The notes under the pieces were generated by a model, which was not told where the DNA came from, ran no database searches, and saw only the letters and a list, made by a program, of their open reading frames with translations. Shown here one piece after another: positions 8,077 to 17,383 of a stretch of DNA of 64,000 nucleotides (positions within the stretch are counted from its first letter, which is position 1; every line of letters starts with the position of its first letter). The position numbers were made by a program, and so were the translations under genes. This DNA is from Ruegeria arenilitoris (lineage in GTDB: Bacteria; Pseudomonadota; Alphaproteobacteria; Rhodobacterales; Rhodobacteraceae): contig NZ_WQHX01000002.1 of assembly GCF_013035425.1 (NCBI RefSeq), forward strand, positions 186,001-250,000, given 5' to 3'.

Positions 8077-10613
8077 CCCCCAAGTTTGGAGGAAATTGCC
8101 AGTTGAGCGGCAGACAGCCGAGCGACGGGCACGCGGAATGGAGAGCACGACACGTAATCAAACCCAAGGTCACGGCAAATAGCGATTGATTCGGGGTTGC
8201 CGCCGTGTTCCCCGCACACCGAAAGCGTTATCTCGGGCTGCGCTTCGCGTCCGCGCTCAGCCCCTAATTTTAACAACTCTCCTACCCCCTCGGCGTCCAG
8301 AACATGAAATGGATCTTCGTTGAAGACGCCAAGTTTAACGTATGCCGACATAAACCGTCCTGCGTCGTCGCGCGACAATCCGTAGGTCATTTGCGTAAGG
8401 TCATTGGTTCCAAAACTGAGAAAAGCGGAGTGCGCTGCAATTTCACCTGCCCGCATACATGCGCGTGGCGTTTCGACCATTACACCCAGTCGATAATCGA
8501 TCTCTTGCCTTTGCTCCGACGAGACTTCGGCCGCGACAGCGTCAATTCGGGCCTTGACCAGTTCTACTTCTCGCTTGGCGGAAACCAGCGGGATCATCAC
8601 TTCGGGAACAACTGGCGCTCCATCCTTGCTGGCCTCTAGAGTAGCTTCAAATATCGCCCGAGCCTGCATGTCATAGATCTCCGGCACAGTAACGCCTAAG
8701 CGAACACCGCGCAGCCCTAGCATCGGGTTGTATTCGCTCATCGCATCCACGCGCCGCTCCACATCCGAAACCGGCAAATCCAATGCCTCGGCCAACTCGC
8801 GTTGACCGCTACGCGTCGTAGGAAGAAACTCATGTAACGGCGGATCAAATAAACGGATGCAGACTGGCTGCCCTTCCATTATCCGGAACAGTTGAACAAA
8901 ATCCTGCCGTTGCATTGGCAGCAAACGTTCAAGCACGGCAGCGCGGCCAGACGATGTCTGAGCAAAGATCATTTCGCGCATAACGGTCAGTCGACCAGGA
9001 TCGAAGAACATGTGTTCTGTTCGGCACAACCCAATGCCTTGAGCCTCAAAATTTCGCGCGGTCTGAGCGTCAGCGGGGGTATCGGCATTTGCTCGGATCG
9101 CAATATCGCGTTCTGCATCAGCCCATGACATAAGCGTCTGGAAACAATCATCTAACGCCGCCTCAAGCATAGCAGGCTGCCCAGCCAAAACCTGTCCGGA
9201 TGTCCCGTCAATCGTGAGAATATCGCCGGTTTTGAAAACTCTCCCGTCGGGCGCAGTCAGAGTTTTCAACTTAGTTTGAAAACGCATTCCTGAGGCTCCC
9301 ACTATACAGGGAAGGCCCAGGCCGCGACCAATAACAGCGGCATGGCTCGTCATGCCGCCCTTTTCTGTCAGAACAGCAACGGAGGCATGCATGCCTCTGA
9401 CGTCTTCAGGGGACGTCTCACGTCGCACCAGAATGCAGGGTTCGCCCCTTGCTGCACTAGCCTGGGCTTCGGCGGCAGTAAAAACCAAACTCCCAGTTGC
9501 AGCCCCCGGGCTTGCAGCAATACCAGTTGTCAGCACATCCCTCCGAGCGTCAGGATGAACTTGACGGTGGAGCAATTCGTTCAATGAATGCGGATCGATA
9601 CGCATTACCGCTTCTTGCCTTGGGATAACACCGTCTTCGGCAAGACGAACTGCTATGCGCATTGCAGCACGCGAGCCACGCTGCACACGAACACCATCAA
9701 GAATATGAACATGGCCGTTTTCAATGACGAATTCGACCTGCATCTCTTCTCGAAGCTTCTCACGCATCAGTGCAGCGTGCGCCTTGAGTTCTGCGAAGGC
9801 TTTTGGCGCAAGATCTTCAAGTGACTGGCCGCGCGGATCCTTTTCAAGATATAAGGCGGACACCCCTTCACCCAGCGCATCGCGCCCTTGGCTCTGGCTC
9901 AGATACCGTCCGGTGATCTGCTGCAAACCGGTTGCAGGATCAACCAGTTGCAAAACACCCGATCCGCATTCACCCTGCCCAACACCAGGGATCATTTCCT
10001 GGATAACCAATCCCAATCCTGCATCGGCAGGAGCCCCTTTAGCTTGACGAAGAAGGCGAGCAGACGTCCCATCCCATGCACGAGCCATGGATCTGAGCAC
10101 TGCGATCAGCTGCTCGCCGCGGTCTTGTGGGAAAGCTTCGTCCGTTTCGTCTTCGTAAGCGCGAAGGCTCAGACTCAACCCTTCGCGACCGTCTGCATCA
10201 ATATCATCAAAGACATCCGGGTCGAGTCTGGCGACGTGCGTCGCGTAGCTTTGCACAAACCGCAAAAACAACACCGCAGCGGCATCGGCACCCATATCAG
10301 CAGACAAATCCAAATAACTTGCGTCATTCATGCCGATGTTGAGAACAGCACCGGGACCGCCCCAATCAGGGTCCTCCGAGCTGGGGCGAACGCACAGCAA
10401 AGCCGATGTGTCGAACTGATCTAAAATTGCGGCGATATCCGGCATCTGGCCCTTTGCGATCTTTTGCACCGCATCAAAGGACAAAGCCACCGTGCGAGGC
10501 ACCGGCAGGTTCAACCGAACAAGTCGTTGCAAACACTTAGCGCGCCCACCATGAGTGCTCGCAGCCACCGGGGCGTCGGTCGTTATCAGTGTTGTATGCG
10601 GATTATTCTGCAC
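8073..10613 (-). CDS. ppdK: Pyruvate, phosphate dikinase
   Basis: An 846-residue cytosolic enzyme interconverting pyruvate, ATP and phosphate with PEP, AMP and PPi. It has an N-terminal ATP-grasp domain (GGRAKCLQRL, LLCVRPSSEDPDWGG, VIQEMIPG), a swivelling phosphohistidine domain with the catalytic His in EKGGMTSHAAVIGRG (about 425), and a C-terminal PEP-binding TIM barrel (GLCRTEHMFF, GVMVETPRAC, SFGTNDLTQM, SVCGEHGG). The family is 870-890 residues, so this copy is slightly short. The GTG at 10613 is favoured by GAGG 7 nt upstream; a GTG at 10634 is possible. It lies downstream of glyS, the usual order in this family of organisms. Confidence 0.95.
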   Translation of the reverse strand: MQNNPHTTLITTDAPVAASTHGGRAKCLQRLVRLNLPVPRTVALSFDAVQKIAKGQMPDIAAILDQFDTSALLCVRPSSEDPDWGGPGAVLNIGMNDASYLDLSADMGADAAAVLFLRFVQSYATHVARLDPDVFDDIDADGREGLSLSLRAYEDETDEAFPQDRGEQLIAVLRSMARAWDGTSARLLRQAKGAPADAGLGLVIQEMIPGVGQGECGSGVLQLVDPATGLQQITGRYLSQSQGRDALGEGVSALYLEKDPRGQSLEDLAPKAFAELKAHAALMREKLREEMQVEFVIENGHVHILDGVRVQRGSRAAMRIAVRLAEDGVIPRQEAVMRIDPHSLNELLHRQVHPDARRDVLTTGIAASPGAATGSLVFTAAEAQASAARGEPCILVRRETSPEDVRGMHASVAVLTEKGGMTSHAAVIGRGLGLPCIVGASGMRFQTKLKTLTAPDGRVFKTGDILTIDGTSGQVLAGQPAMLEAALDDCFQTLMSWADAERDIAIRANADTPADAQTARNFEAQGIGLCRTEHMFFDPGRLTVMREMIFAQTSSGRAAVLERLLPMQRQDFVQLFRIMEGQPVCIRLFDPPLHEFLPTTRSGQRELAEALDLPVSDVERRVDAMSEYNPMLGLRGVRLGVTVPEIYDMQARAIFEATLEASKDGAPVVPEVMIPLVSAKREVELVKARIDAVAAEVSSEQRQEIDYRLGVMVETPRACMRAGEIAAHSAFLSFGTNDLTQMTYGLSRDDAGRFMSAYVKLGVFNEDPFHVLDAEGVGELLKLGAERGREAQPEITLSVCGEHGGNPESIAICRDLGFDYVSCSPFRVPVARLSAAQLAISSKLGG

Positions 10614-10701
10614 TGCAGCACCTCGTGGTTCCACCGCAGCATAAGCACCTGCGCCCGTCGTGCAAGGAAGTTCTGGTCTACAAGACCTTGTGGTCCGGTC
10701 A

Positions 10702-12921
10702 TTATCCTTCGATCCGGGTCAGATCGGCGACCGATGAACAGACCTGGCGGATTTGATTAAGCAGGTTCAGACGATTGCGGCGCAAGATGTCATTGTCGGT
10801 GTTAACCTGAACATCCTCAAAAAACGCGTCGACCGGTGCCCGCAAAGACGCCATTGCCGACATTGCCGCTGGGAAGTCCTCTGATTTCAATGCCTGGTCG
10901 ATATTCGTTTTTGTGGTGTCCAAAGCATCGAACAACGCTTTTTCGCTGTCCGTTTCTGCAAACTTAATTTCCGCACCATAGGAATATTCGACCCCATCCT
11001 TTTCTTCGGCCTGGGCCAGGATGTTATTGGCGCGTTTGAAACCCTGAACAAGGTTTTCGCCGTCCTCTGTCTCAATCACAGCGTTCAAAGCGCGCGCACG
11101 TTTGACCAGTAGGGTCAAATCGTCGTTGCCATCCATGGCGATGCAGGCGTCGATGATGTCGTGCCTGATACCTTCTTCACGCAGAAAAACCTTGAGCCGG
11201 TCATGGAAGAAATCAAGGAGGTCATCCGAAGAGTCGGGTACTTTCTTTTCAAGCTTGAGGAAATCGGAGTTGGGAATTTCGCCGATCTTCTCTTTTACGG
11301 CCTGAAATGCCGCGCCAAAAACGCCGTGGTCTGCGATTTCGTCCAACAAATGCTCAACATTCTCGCGCGGTAAAGCGTTATTTGCTGCGCTTTCAGCCCT
11401 CACCAACTGGCTGTCAAAAAAACGATCCAGCGGGAGGCGCAAATCATTGCTGAGTACCAAACGAATAACGCCAAGTGCCGCGCGACGAAGGGCAAACGGG
11501 TCTTTTGAACCAGTCGGTTTCTCGTCAATCGCCCAAAAACCTGCCAGCGTGTCCAGCTTGTCTGCCAGCGCTACAGTCACCGACAAAGCCGAGGTTGGCA
11601 CATCATCGGACGGTCCAAGCGGCGAGTAATGCTCTTGCGCGACAGCAGCTACAGAGGCGTCTTCCCCCGCTGCTTTGATGTAGTAGCGCCCCATAAGTCC
11701 TTGAAGTTCGGGAAACTCGTACACCATCTCCGAGCTCAAGTCAGCCTTAGCCAAGCGCGCAGCTTTTTCGGATAAATTGGCATCCACCCCTGTTGTGGGT
11801 GCCAATTCGCGGGCAAGAGAAGCGATGCGCTGAATCCGCTGGGCCTGTGTTCCAAGTTTGTTGTGGAAAGTCACATTCTCAAGCGCACGCGTCCAGTGGG
11901 TAATGTCCGATTCAGCAACTCGTAGGTCATTATCCCAAAAGAACTTCGCGTCCGCCAAACGAGCCGACAACACCTTTTGGTTTCCGGCCAATATTGTGGC
12001 CCCATTGTCCGCCGTTTCACGATTGGCAACCGTTATGAAACGCTCGATTCTTTCAGTCCTTGGGTTTCGAACCGAAAAGAACTTTTGATGCTCTTTCATG
12101 GATGTCTGCAAAACTTCCGGAGGAAGATCGAGGAATTCGGCATCGATCTGACCCATCAAAACAACGGGCCATTCCACCAGTCCGGCAACTTCAGCAAGAA
12201 GACCCTTATCCTCGACCACGTCCAATCCGGCCGCAAAAGCTAGGTTCTGCGCATCATTCCAGATATGTTCAGCACGTTCTTCGGGCGCAAGCATTACGTA
12301 GGATCGCTTTAGTTTCTCCGCGTAATCCTCGAAAGAGTTTACGGAAAAACGACCAGGGGCCATGAACCGGTGGCCTTCTGTCGTATCTCCTGCCGGGATA
12401 CCCTCGACCATCATTGGAACAACCTGTGCGCCGCTTTCATCCGACAGAATACAAAGAATTGAGTGCAAAGGACGAACCCAACGCAATCCGCCGTTGCCCC
12501 ATCGCATCGATTTCGGCCAGGGAAAATTGCGTATCGTTGCCTCTAAAACCTCGGCTACGATTTCGGCGGCTGGACGCCCTGTTTTTTCGATCACAGCAAA
12601 ATACACCGCGCCTTTGGGTGTATCGCGTTCCTCCAATTGATCCCGGGTTAAACCTGCCCCGCGTAGAAACCCTTCTATCGCTTTATCCGGGGCGCCAACT
12701 TTCGGACCTTTACGTTCTTCGCGGATTGTTGGGCTCTCAGCCAAAACCCCTTCGACCGCCAGAGCCAGACGGCGAGGTGTGGTAAGTGCGACTGCTGATG
12801 AATACGTCAATCCTGCTTCGACCAAACCGCTGGTAATCCGCTTTTTCAAGTCTTCGCCAGCGCGGGCCTGCATGCGCGCGGGAATTTCCTCGGAAAACAG
12901 TTCAATCAGCAGGTCAGGCAT
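10702..12921 (-). CDS. glyS: Glycine--tRNA ligase, beta subunit
   Basis: A 739-residue tRNA-binding and editing-like subunit of the bacterial alpha2beta2 glycyl-tRNA synthetase; its partner glyQ lies at 14465-15394. Family landmarks are the start PDLLIELFSEEIPA, the TPRRLA motif, the EGHRF segment, the HD-type region and a C-terminal anticodon-binding helical domain (PVDAFFEDVQVNTDN). AAGGA upstream of the ATG overlaps the stop of a 40-codon reading frame 9 nt before it, suggesting coupling. Length is normal for alphaproteobacteria. Confidence 0.96.
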   Translation of the reverse strand: MPDLLIELFSEEIPARMQARAGEDLKKRITSGLVEAGLTYSSAVALTTPRRLALAVEGVLAESPTIREERKGPKVGAPDKAIEGFLRGAGLTRDQLEERDTPKGAVYFAVIEKTGRPAAEIVAEVLEATIRNFPWPKSMRWGNGGLRWVRPLHSILCILSDESGAQVVPMMVEGIPAGDTTEGHRFMAPGRFSVNSFEDYAEKLKRSYVMLAPEERAEHIWNDAQNLAFAAGLDVVEDKGLLAEVAGLVEWPVVLMGQIDAEFLDLPPEVLQTSMKEHQKFFSVRNPRTERIERFITVANRETADNGATILAGNQKVLSARLADAKFFWDNDLRVAESDITHWTRALENVTFHNKLGTQAQRIQRIASLARELAPTTGVDANLSEKAARLAKADLSSEMVYEFPELQGLMGRYYIKAAGEDASVAAVAQEHYSPLGPSDDVPTSALSVTVALADKLDTLAGFWAIDEKPTGSKDPFALRRAALGVIRLVLSNDLRLPLDRFFDSQLVRAESAANNALPRENVEHLLDEIADHGVFGAAFQAVKEKIGEIPNSDFLKLEKKVPDSSDDLLDFFHDRLKVFLREEGIRHDIIDACIAMDGNDDLTLLVKRARALNAVIETEDGENLVQGFKRANNILAQAEEKDGVEYSYGAEIKFAETDSEKALFDALDTTKTNIDQALKSEDFPAAMSAMASLRAPVDAFFEDVQVNTDNDILRRNRLNLLNQIRQVCSSVADLTRIEG

Positions 12922-12930
12922 TTTCAGTCC

Positions 12931-13053
12931 TTAGAAATTGACGATCGTCAGGATGACTATGTTAATTGTGATATCCACAATGAAGGCGGATACAAGGCCG
13001 GGCACTATAAAGGCAATAGGTGATAGGCCACATAGCCCGAAGACAAGTTTCAT
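12931..13053 (-). CDS. Putative 40-aa membrane peptide upstream of glyS
   Basis: A 40-codon frame that is almost wholly hydrophobic (MKLVFGLCGLSPIAFIVPG, then LVSAFIVDITINIVILTIVN), with a single Asp in the middle and no stretch of polar residues. It would span the membrane once or twice. It ends 9 nt before glyS, and the glyS ribosome site overlaps its stop. Its own ribosome site is weak. I do not recognise a family. It may be a real small protein translated with glyS or a leader that tunes glyS translation; chance cannot be excluded. Confidence 0.45.
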   Translation of the reverse strand: MKLVFGLCGLSPIAFIVPGLVSAFIVDITINIVILTIVNF

Positions 13054-13207
13054 ATTTTCGATCAACTGCTTTTTGGAAGACCAATGGCATCCAAATTATT
13101 AGCTTGAGGTTGAGTTTGCGACACCGTCCAGAAATGATGTACTTGGCACCAGTGTCAAACTCGACGAAAAACTGAAAATCTAAAAGATCTCTTGGTAAAA
13201 CATACCA

Positions 13208-13732
13208 TCAATCATTTGCTCGCGGCGGGCATTCCTCGCCGACTACAGTGCCATCGTACGCCTTTTCCCCGCAATTGTTCAGGGAGTGCCAAGCAAACCC
13301 CTTACCTTCATTAGTCACTGCCACGATTCGATCCACACCGAAATGGACGTTTTTAATCCCCATAAATGCTTGTGCTTCCCCGGATTTCAACGCATCAGCC
13401 AAAGCCAGAGCATCGTAGCATTCGAACCATCCCGGCGCCGTTAGCGGCTCGGCCTTCGGTACGACAATATAATCGTCCTGCATATTGTACGGCCTCAGCT
13501 CAGTTTCAAAGCAAGCACGGTAACGAATAGGAGAACTGTCCGCATCTATCGCCTCAAAATCGGTATACGGGATAGGCGAAGGAGCGTCCGCGCCACTTTC
13601 CAGTAGGACAACATCCTGCCCGGGCTCAGCCTCTACATCATAGTAAAACCCGTAAATCTGAAGGTAATACATGCCCACTCCAGCCACTACCGCCGAAATC
13701 AAAAGAAGAATGGCAAGCAGTTTTCCAGTCAT
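13208..13732 (-). CDS. DUF6446-like membrane-anchored protein
   Basis: A 174-residue protein with an N-terminal membrane anchor (KLLAILLLISAVVAGVGMYYL) and a soluble periplasmic part. The latter has CFETELRPY, a WFECYDALALADALKSGEA helix and a WHSLNNCGEKAYDG end; four cysteines could form disulfides. It resembles the Rhodobacteraceae family I recall as DUF6446, regularly found between glyQ and glyS; function unknown. The ATG at 13732 has a full AGGAGG site 8 nt upstream, better than a longer reading through the divergent promoter region. Confidence 0.85.
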   Translation of the reverse strand: MTGKLLAILLLISAVVAGVGMYYLQIYGFYYDVEAEPGQDVVLLESGADAPSPIPYTDFEAIDADSSPIRYRACFETELRPYNMQDDYIVVPKAEPLTAPGWFECYDALALADALKSGEAQAFMGIKNVHFGVDRIVAVTNEGKGFAWHSLNNCGEKAYDGTVVGEECPPRAND

Positions 13733-13823
13733 CGTAAAAACCTCCTGCTCACGATGCCTCTTTCCAGAATGCTGAAAATAGGACAGGTTTCGTTCCAGAA
13801 CAGGGCCACACGAGATTATAGGA

Positions 13824-14456
13824 ATGGATACAACCCTTGCCGTCGGATTTTTCGGCGCGCTGTTTGCGATTATGAACCCGGTCACCAATTTGCCTGTGTA
13901 TCTTAGCGTGACCGATGGCCTGCAACCGGCCGAGCAACGGAAAGTCGCTATAAAAACTATTACCTATTGCCTTGTCCTTGGCGGAACATTTGCCGCCATC
14001 GGTAATCAGGCGCTCGGCCTGTTCGGGATCAGTGTGGATGATCTGCGTGTCGCAGGGGGATTGGTCGTCCTTATGATTGGCCTGAATATGCTGAATGGAA
14101 CCCAGAGTACCTCGCACCACGGAACAGAAGGTGAAAGGCAATCCTACCCTGAGCCGGAAACCGTGGCTTTCTATCCGCTGGCCTTTCCTATTTTGGTTGG
14201 GCCGGGAACGATTACAACCTTGATCCTGTACGCACATCACATCAAAAATGCGACAGATATTATTGTTTATGCAAGCGTTTTCCTGATTGTTCTTCTTTTG
14301 CTTTTTGTGACGTTCTGGAACGCGTCGACGCTTGCCAAACATCTTTCGGTACATGCCCGGGTGATAATGAGCCGTTTCATGGGGATGATCCTGTCGGCTA
14401 TTGCCATTGGAATGATCGCCGCGGGTCTCAAAGTATTGTTGCCTGGATTGGCTTGA
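13824..14456 (+). CDS. MarC-family integral membrane protein
   Basis: A 210-residue inner-membrane protein with six predicted helices. The MarC/NAAT signature FFGALFAIMNPVTNLPVYLS is at the N-terminus, and AFPILVGPGTITTLI repeats the Asn/Gly-Pro helix-break motif in the second half. Despite the name, MarC proteins are not proven drug pumps; some relatives were described as neutral amino-acid transporters. The gene is on the opposite strand, between DUF6446 and glyQ, ending 8 nt from the glyQ stop. Confidence 0.9.
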   Translation: MDTTLAVGFFGALFAIMNPVTNLPVYLSVTDGLQPAEQRKVAIKTITYCLVLGGTFAAIGNQALGLFGISVDDLRVAGGLVVLMIGLNMLNGTQSTSHHGTEGERQSYPEPETVAFYPLAFPILVGPGTITTLILYAHHIKNATDIIVYASVFLIVLLLLFVTFWNASTLAKHLSVHARVIMSRFMGMILSAIAIGMIAAGLKVLLPGLA

Positions 14457-14464
14457 CTGGCGCA

Positions 14465-15394
14465 TTAGACGGCGTGCCCGGCGGCCTCTGTCATGACAAA
14501 AGCATCTGCGCATTGTTTGGCCAATGCACGTACTCGGCCAATATACGCCTGCCGTTCCGTCACCGAGATGACACCGCGCGCGTCCAGCAGGTTGAAGATG
14601 TGGCTGGCCTTGATGCATTGATCATAGGCGGGATGCGCCATGATAATGCGCTTTCCAGTCTTGGGGTCTTTATGCTCCTGCGCCAAAATGGCCGCACATT
14701 CGGCCTCGGCCTCTTCAAATTGGCGCAACAGAACATCGGTGTTAGCCACGTCGAAGTTCCAGCGGGCATATTCTTCTTCTGTTTGCTTGAAAATTTCGCC
14801 GTAAGTCAACGGGCTAGGCGACTGCGGGTCGTTAAAAGGCATATCCATCACGTGGTCTATACCAAGCACATACATCGCAAGCCTTTCGAGTCCATAAGTC
14901 AATTCGCCCGAGACGGGTGCGCAGTCGTGGCCTCCAACTTGCTGGAAATAAGTGAATTGGCTGACTTCCATACCGTCACACCATACCTCCCAGCCAAGGC
15001 CCCAGGCGCCCAGAGTGGGACTTTCCCAATCATCTTCGACAAAACGGATGTCGTGCAATTCCATATCAATACCAATCGCCTGCAATGAGCCAAGGTAAAG
15101 ATCCTGCAGGTCCGGAGGGCTGGGTTTAATCAAAACTTGGTACTGATAGTAGTGCTGCAGACGGTTTGGGTTCTCGCCGTAACGCCCGTCGGTCGGGCGT
15201 CTGGAGGGTTGAACATACGCAGCCGCCCATGCCTTTGAACCCAATGCACGCAAGGTAGTCGCGGGGTGGAATGTCCCCGCCCCAACTTCCATGTCGTAAG
15301 GTTGCAAAATAGCACAGCCTTTGGACGCCCAATAGGTCTGCAGCCGCAGAATTATTTCTTGAAATGAACGTGGTGCGCTGGACGGTTCAGTCAT
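14465..15394 (-). CDS. glyQ: Glycine--tRNA ligase, alpha subunit
   Basis: A 309-residue catalytic subunit of glycyl-tRNA synthetase, class II fold. Motif-like landmarks are [73 protein letters not shown] and the C-terminal [19 protein letters not shown]. It pairs with glyS about 1.5 kb downstream on the same strand. An AAAGGAAG ribosome site precedes the ATG. Confidence 0.98.
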   Translation of the reverse strand: MTEPSSAPRSFQEIILRLQTYWASKGCAILQPYDMEVGAGTFHPATTLRALGSKAWAAAYVQPSRRPTDGRYGENPNRLQHYYQYQVLIKPSPPDLQDLYLGSLQAIGIDMELHDIRFVEDDWESPTLGAWGLGWEVWCDGMEVSQFTYFQQVGGHDCAPVSGELTYGLERLAMYVLGIDHVMDMPFNDPQSPSPLTYGEIFKQTEEEYARWNFDVANTDVLLRQFEEAEAECAAILAQEHKDPKTGKRIIMAHPAYDQCIKASHIFNLLDARGVISVTERQAYIGRVRALAKQCADAFVMTEAAGHAV

Positions 15395-15599
15395 GGACTT
15401 CCTTTTTTGACGCCTACGCGCCTAGTTCAGGTATGTTTCGCCTTTCCTATGCAAGGGGTAAAGGGGCGTCAACGGTCCAATAACCTCAGGATGTCACTGT
15501 GCCGCCACATTGAAATTTCCCCTCAATAGAGGCATGGCGTTTACCATTGGGAATCGCATAGTCTGGCGTCCAAATCAAAGGCAGCAAAACGGGCAGAAG

Positions 15600-17330
15600 A
15601 TGACACGAATAGTTTCGGCAATATTTTTGGTTTTGCTTTTTGGACTGCGGGCAGCAAATGCCCAGCAGGATTTGGGTGTTTGGGTGCAAGTGGAGGCACA
15701 GCCATCCTTGCGCGACGCGCAGGAAAGGGCTCAAGTCTACTCCCGCTCTTTGCCTGACGTGAACGGATTTCGCCTCAATAGTGGCTGGTATGCTATTGTG
15801 ATTGGGCCGTATTTACGATCTGACGCCGAGCAAGTTTTAAGTGTCTACCGAGCGGAAGGTCAAATTCCCGCAGACAGCTACATCGCAGTTTCGAATTCGT
15901 TTGCTCAGCAGTTTTGGCCAATTGGCGCAAACGTACTGAACCGTGGAACTGTTGCAACGCCCGTTGAGCCAAGTGAACAAATACAGGAAAACGCAACGCT
16001 TCAGCCTTCACAGGAGACCAGATCGCAAGCCCTTAGAGGAGAGCGTCTTCTGACTGAACAAGAACGCAAAGACCTGCAGATGGCGCTACAAGCGTCCGGT
16101 TTTTACAACGCCACCATCGATGGTGCGTTTGGAGCTGGCACGCGGCGTTCTATGCAAGAATGGCAAAGTTTCAATGGTTACGAACCTACGGGCGTTCTGA
16201 CCACCCTTCAACGAAAGGCTCTAATGGATGCATACAACGCGCCGTTGGATAGCGTCGGAATGGGCAAATACACGGACGCGCGCGCAGGAATCGAGCTGGA
16301 CCTACCTCTGAACGTTATGGCGTTCGACCGATACCAGGCACCCTTTGTCCATTTCAAACCGGCCTCGGATCTTAATGCCAAGGCAATGTTAATAAGCCAG
16401 AAAGGTACCCCAGCCACCCTCAGGGCCTTGTATGACGTAATGCAGTCTCTTGAGATCGTGCCACTTGGTGGACCTCGCGAGTTGCGCGGCAACAGCTTTT
16501 CGATCGAAGGACGCGGAAAAGGAATAGTCTCTTATACCCAGGCGACGTTGGAAAACGGCAATATCAAGGGTTTTACGCTGATTTGGCCCGAAGGCGATGA
16601 CGCCAGACGCGTGCGGGTTTTAGCCGCAATTCAAAACAGCTTTAACGTCACCAACGCTGTTCTGGATGACGGTGCAGGTGCGGAAGCAGAACAAAGTATT
16701 GACCTGGTTTCAGGCCTGCGAATCCGCAAGCCCCGCCTTTCTAGATCAGGTTTTTTTGCTGACCCTAATGGTTCGATCTTGACCGTGTCTGAGGTCGCGG
16801 CCGGTTGCGCACGTATAACTCTGGAGGGTGATCAAAACGTTCAAGTCGCTTGGTCCGACACCGACTTGGGCGTCGCAGTCCTGCGACCAACACAAACACT
16901 GGCCCCTATCAGCGTCGCCGAACTCAACCCGTCCAAGCCTCGTATTCAATCGAACGTGGCAGTTTCCGGTTTCTCGTATGAGGGCGCATTGGGTGCACCA
17001 ACGCTGACTTTTGGACAAATTGCCGACATACGAGGCCTGGACGGAGAAGAAGGCGTCAAGCGTCTGGACCTTTCAGCACTTCCGGGCGACGCCGGGGGAC
17101 CCGTATTCGACGATAGTGGAAATGTTGTCGGAATGCTTATGCCGTCTCCATCCAGCGATCGAACACTGCCACAGAGTGTTAGTTTGGCGGCCAACGTTGA
17201 ACGCCTCACGGAAGTTCTTGCAAAGGCCGGTGTCGCAGGACAGCCCGGTCAAAACACCGGGCAAATATCACCTGGAGAGCTTAGCCGCCGCGCAAACGGC
17301 ATGACCGTTTTGATCCACTGCTGGGATTGA
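15600..17330 (+). CDS. Secreted peptidoglycan-binding protein with a catalytically dead trypsin-like domain
   Basis: A 576-residue exported protein. After the signal peptide (MTRIVSAIFLVLLFG...AANA) comes a SPOR-like region (about 25-100, WVQVEAQPSLRDAQERAQVY), a PG_binding_1 domain (about 155-215, QASGFYNATIDGAFGAGTRR) and a C-terminal trypsin-like fold (about 380-560). All catalytic positions differ from active relatives: LTVSEVAAGC where LTNAHVVAGC is expected (His to Glu), DLGVAVL where an Asp precedes the strand (Asp to Gly), and GDAGGPV for GNSGGPV (Ser to Ala). It is therefore probably a binding or scaffold protein at the cell wall. The ATG at 15600 was chosen for the signal peptide; the ribosome site is weak. 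Confidence 0.85.
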   Translation: MTRIVSAIFLVLLFGLRAANAQQDLGVWVQVEAQPSLRDAQERAQVYSRSLPDVNGFRLNSGWYAIVIGPYLRSDAEQVLSVYRAEGQIPADSYIAVSNSFAQQFWPIGANVLNRGTVATPVEPSEQIQENATLQPSQETRSQALRGERLLTEQERKDLQMALQASGFYNATIDGAFGAGTRRSMQEWQSFNGYEPTGVLTTLQRKALMDAYNAPLDSVGMGKYTDARAGIELDLPLNVMAFDRYQAPFVHFKPASDLNAKAMLISQKGTPATLRALYDVMQSLEIVPLGGPRELRGNSFSIEGRGKGIVSYTQATLENGNIKGFTLIWPEGDDARRVRVLAAIQNSFNVTNAVLDDGAGAEAEQSIDLVSGLRIRKPRLSRSGFFADPNGSILTVSEVAAGCARITLEGDQNVQVAWSDTDLGVAVLRPTQTLAPISVAELNPSKPRIQSNVAVSGFSYEGALGAPTLTFGQIADIRGLDGEEGVKRLDLSALPGDAGGPVFDDSGNVVGMLMPSPSSDRTLPQSVSLAANVERLTEVLAKAGVAGQPGQNTGQISPGELSRRANGMTVLIHCWD

Positions 17331-17346
17331 AGCCAAATCGTAAAGT

Positions 17347-17368
17347 GGCGCTGCCCAATGGCGGCGCC
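17347..17368. terminator. Hairpin between convergent genes
   Basis: Nine-pair stem GGCGCTGCC / GGCGGCGCC (one T-G wobble) around CAAT. It sits in the 53-nt gap between two genes that end toward each other. There is no T-tract, so intrinsic termination is uncertain. Confidence 0.45.
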
Positions 17369-17383
17369 TGAACTAATCACCCG

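Noticed and set aside
13749..14618. 289-codon frame antisense to marC
   Set aside because: Overlaps marC entirely and runs into glyQ; composition is that of a shadow frame.
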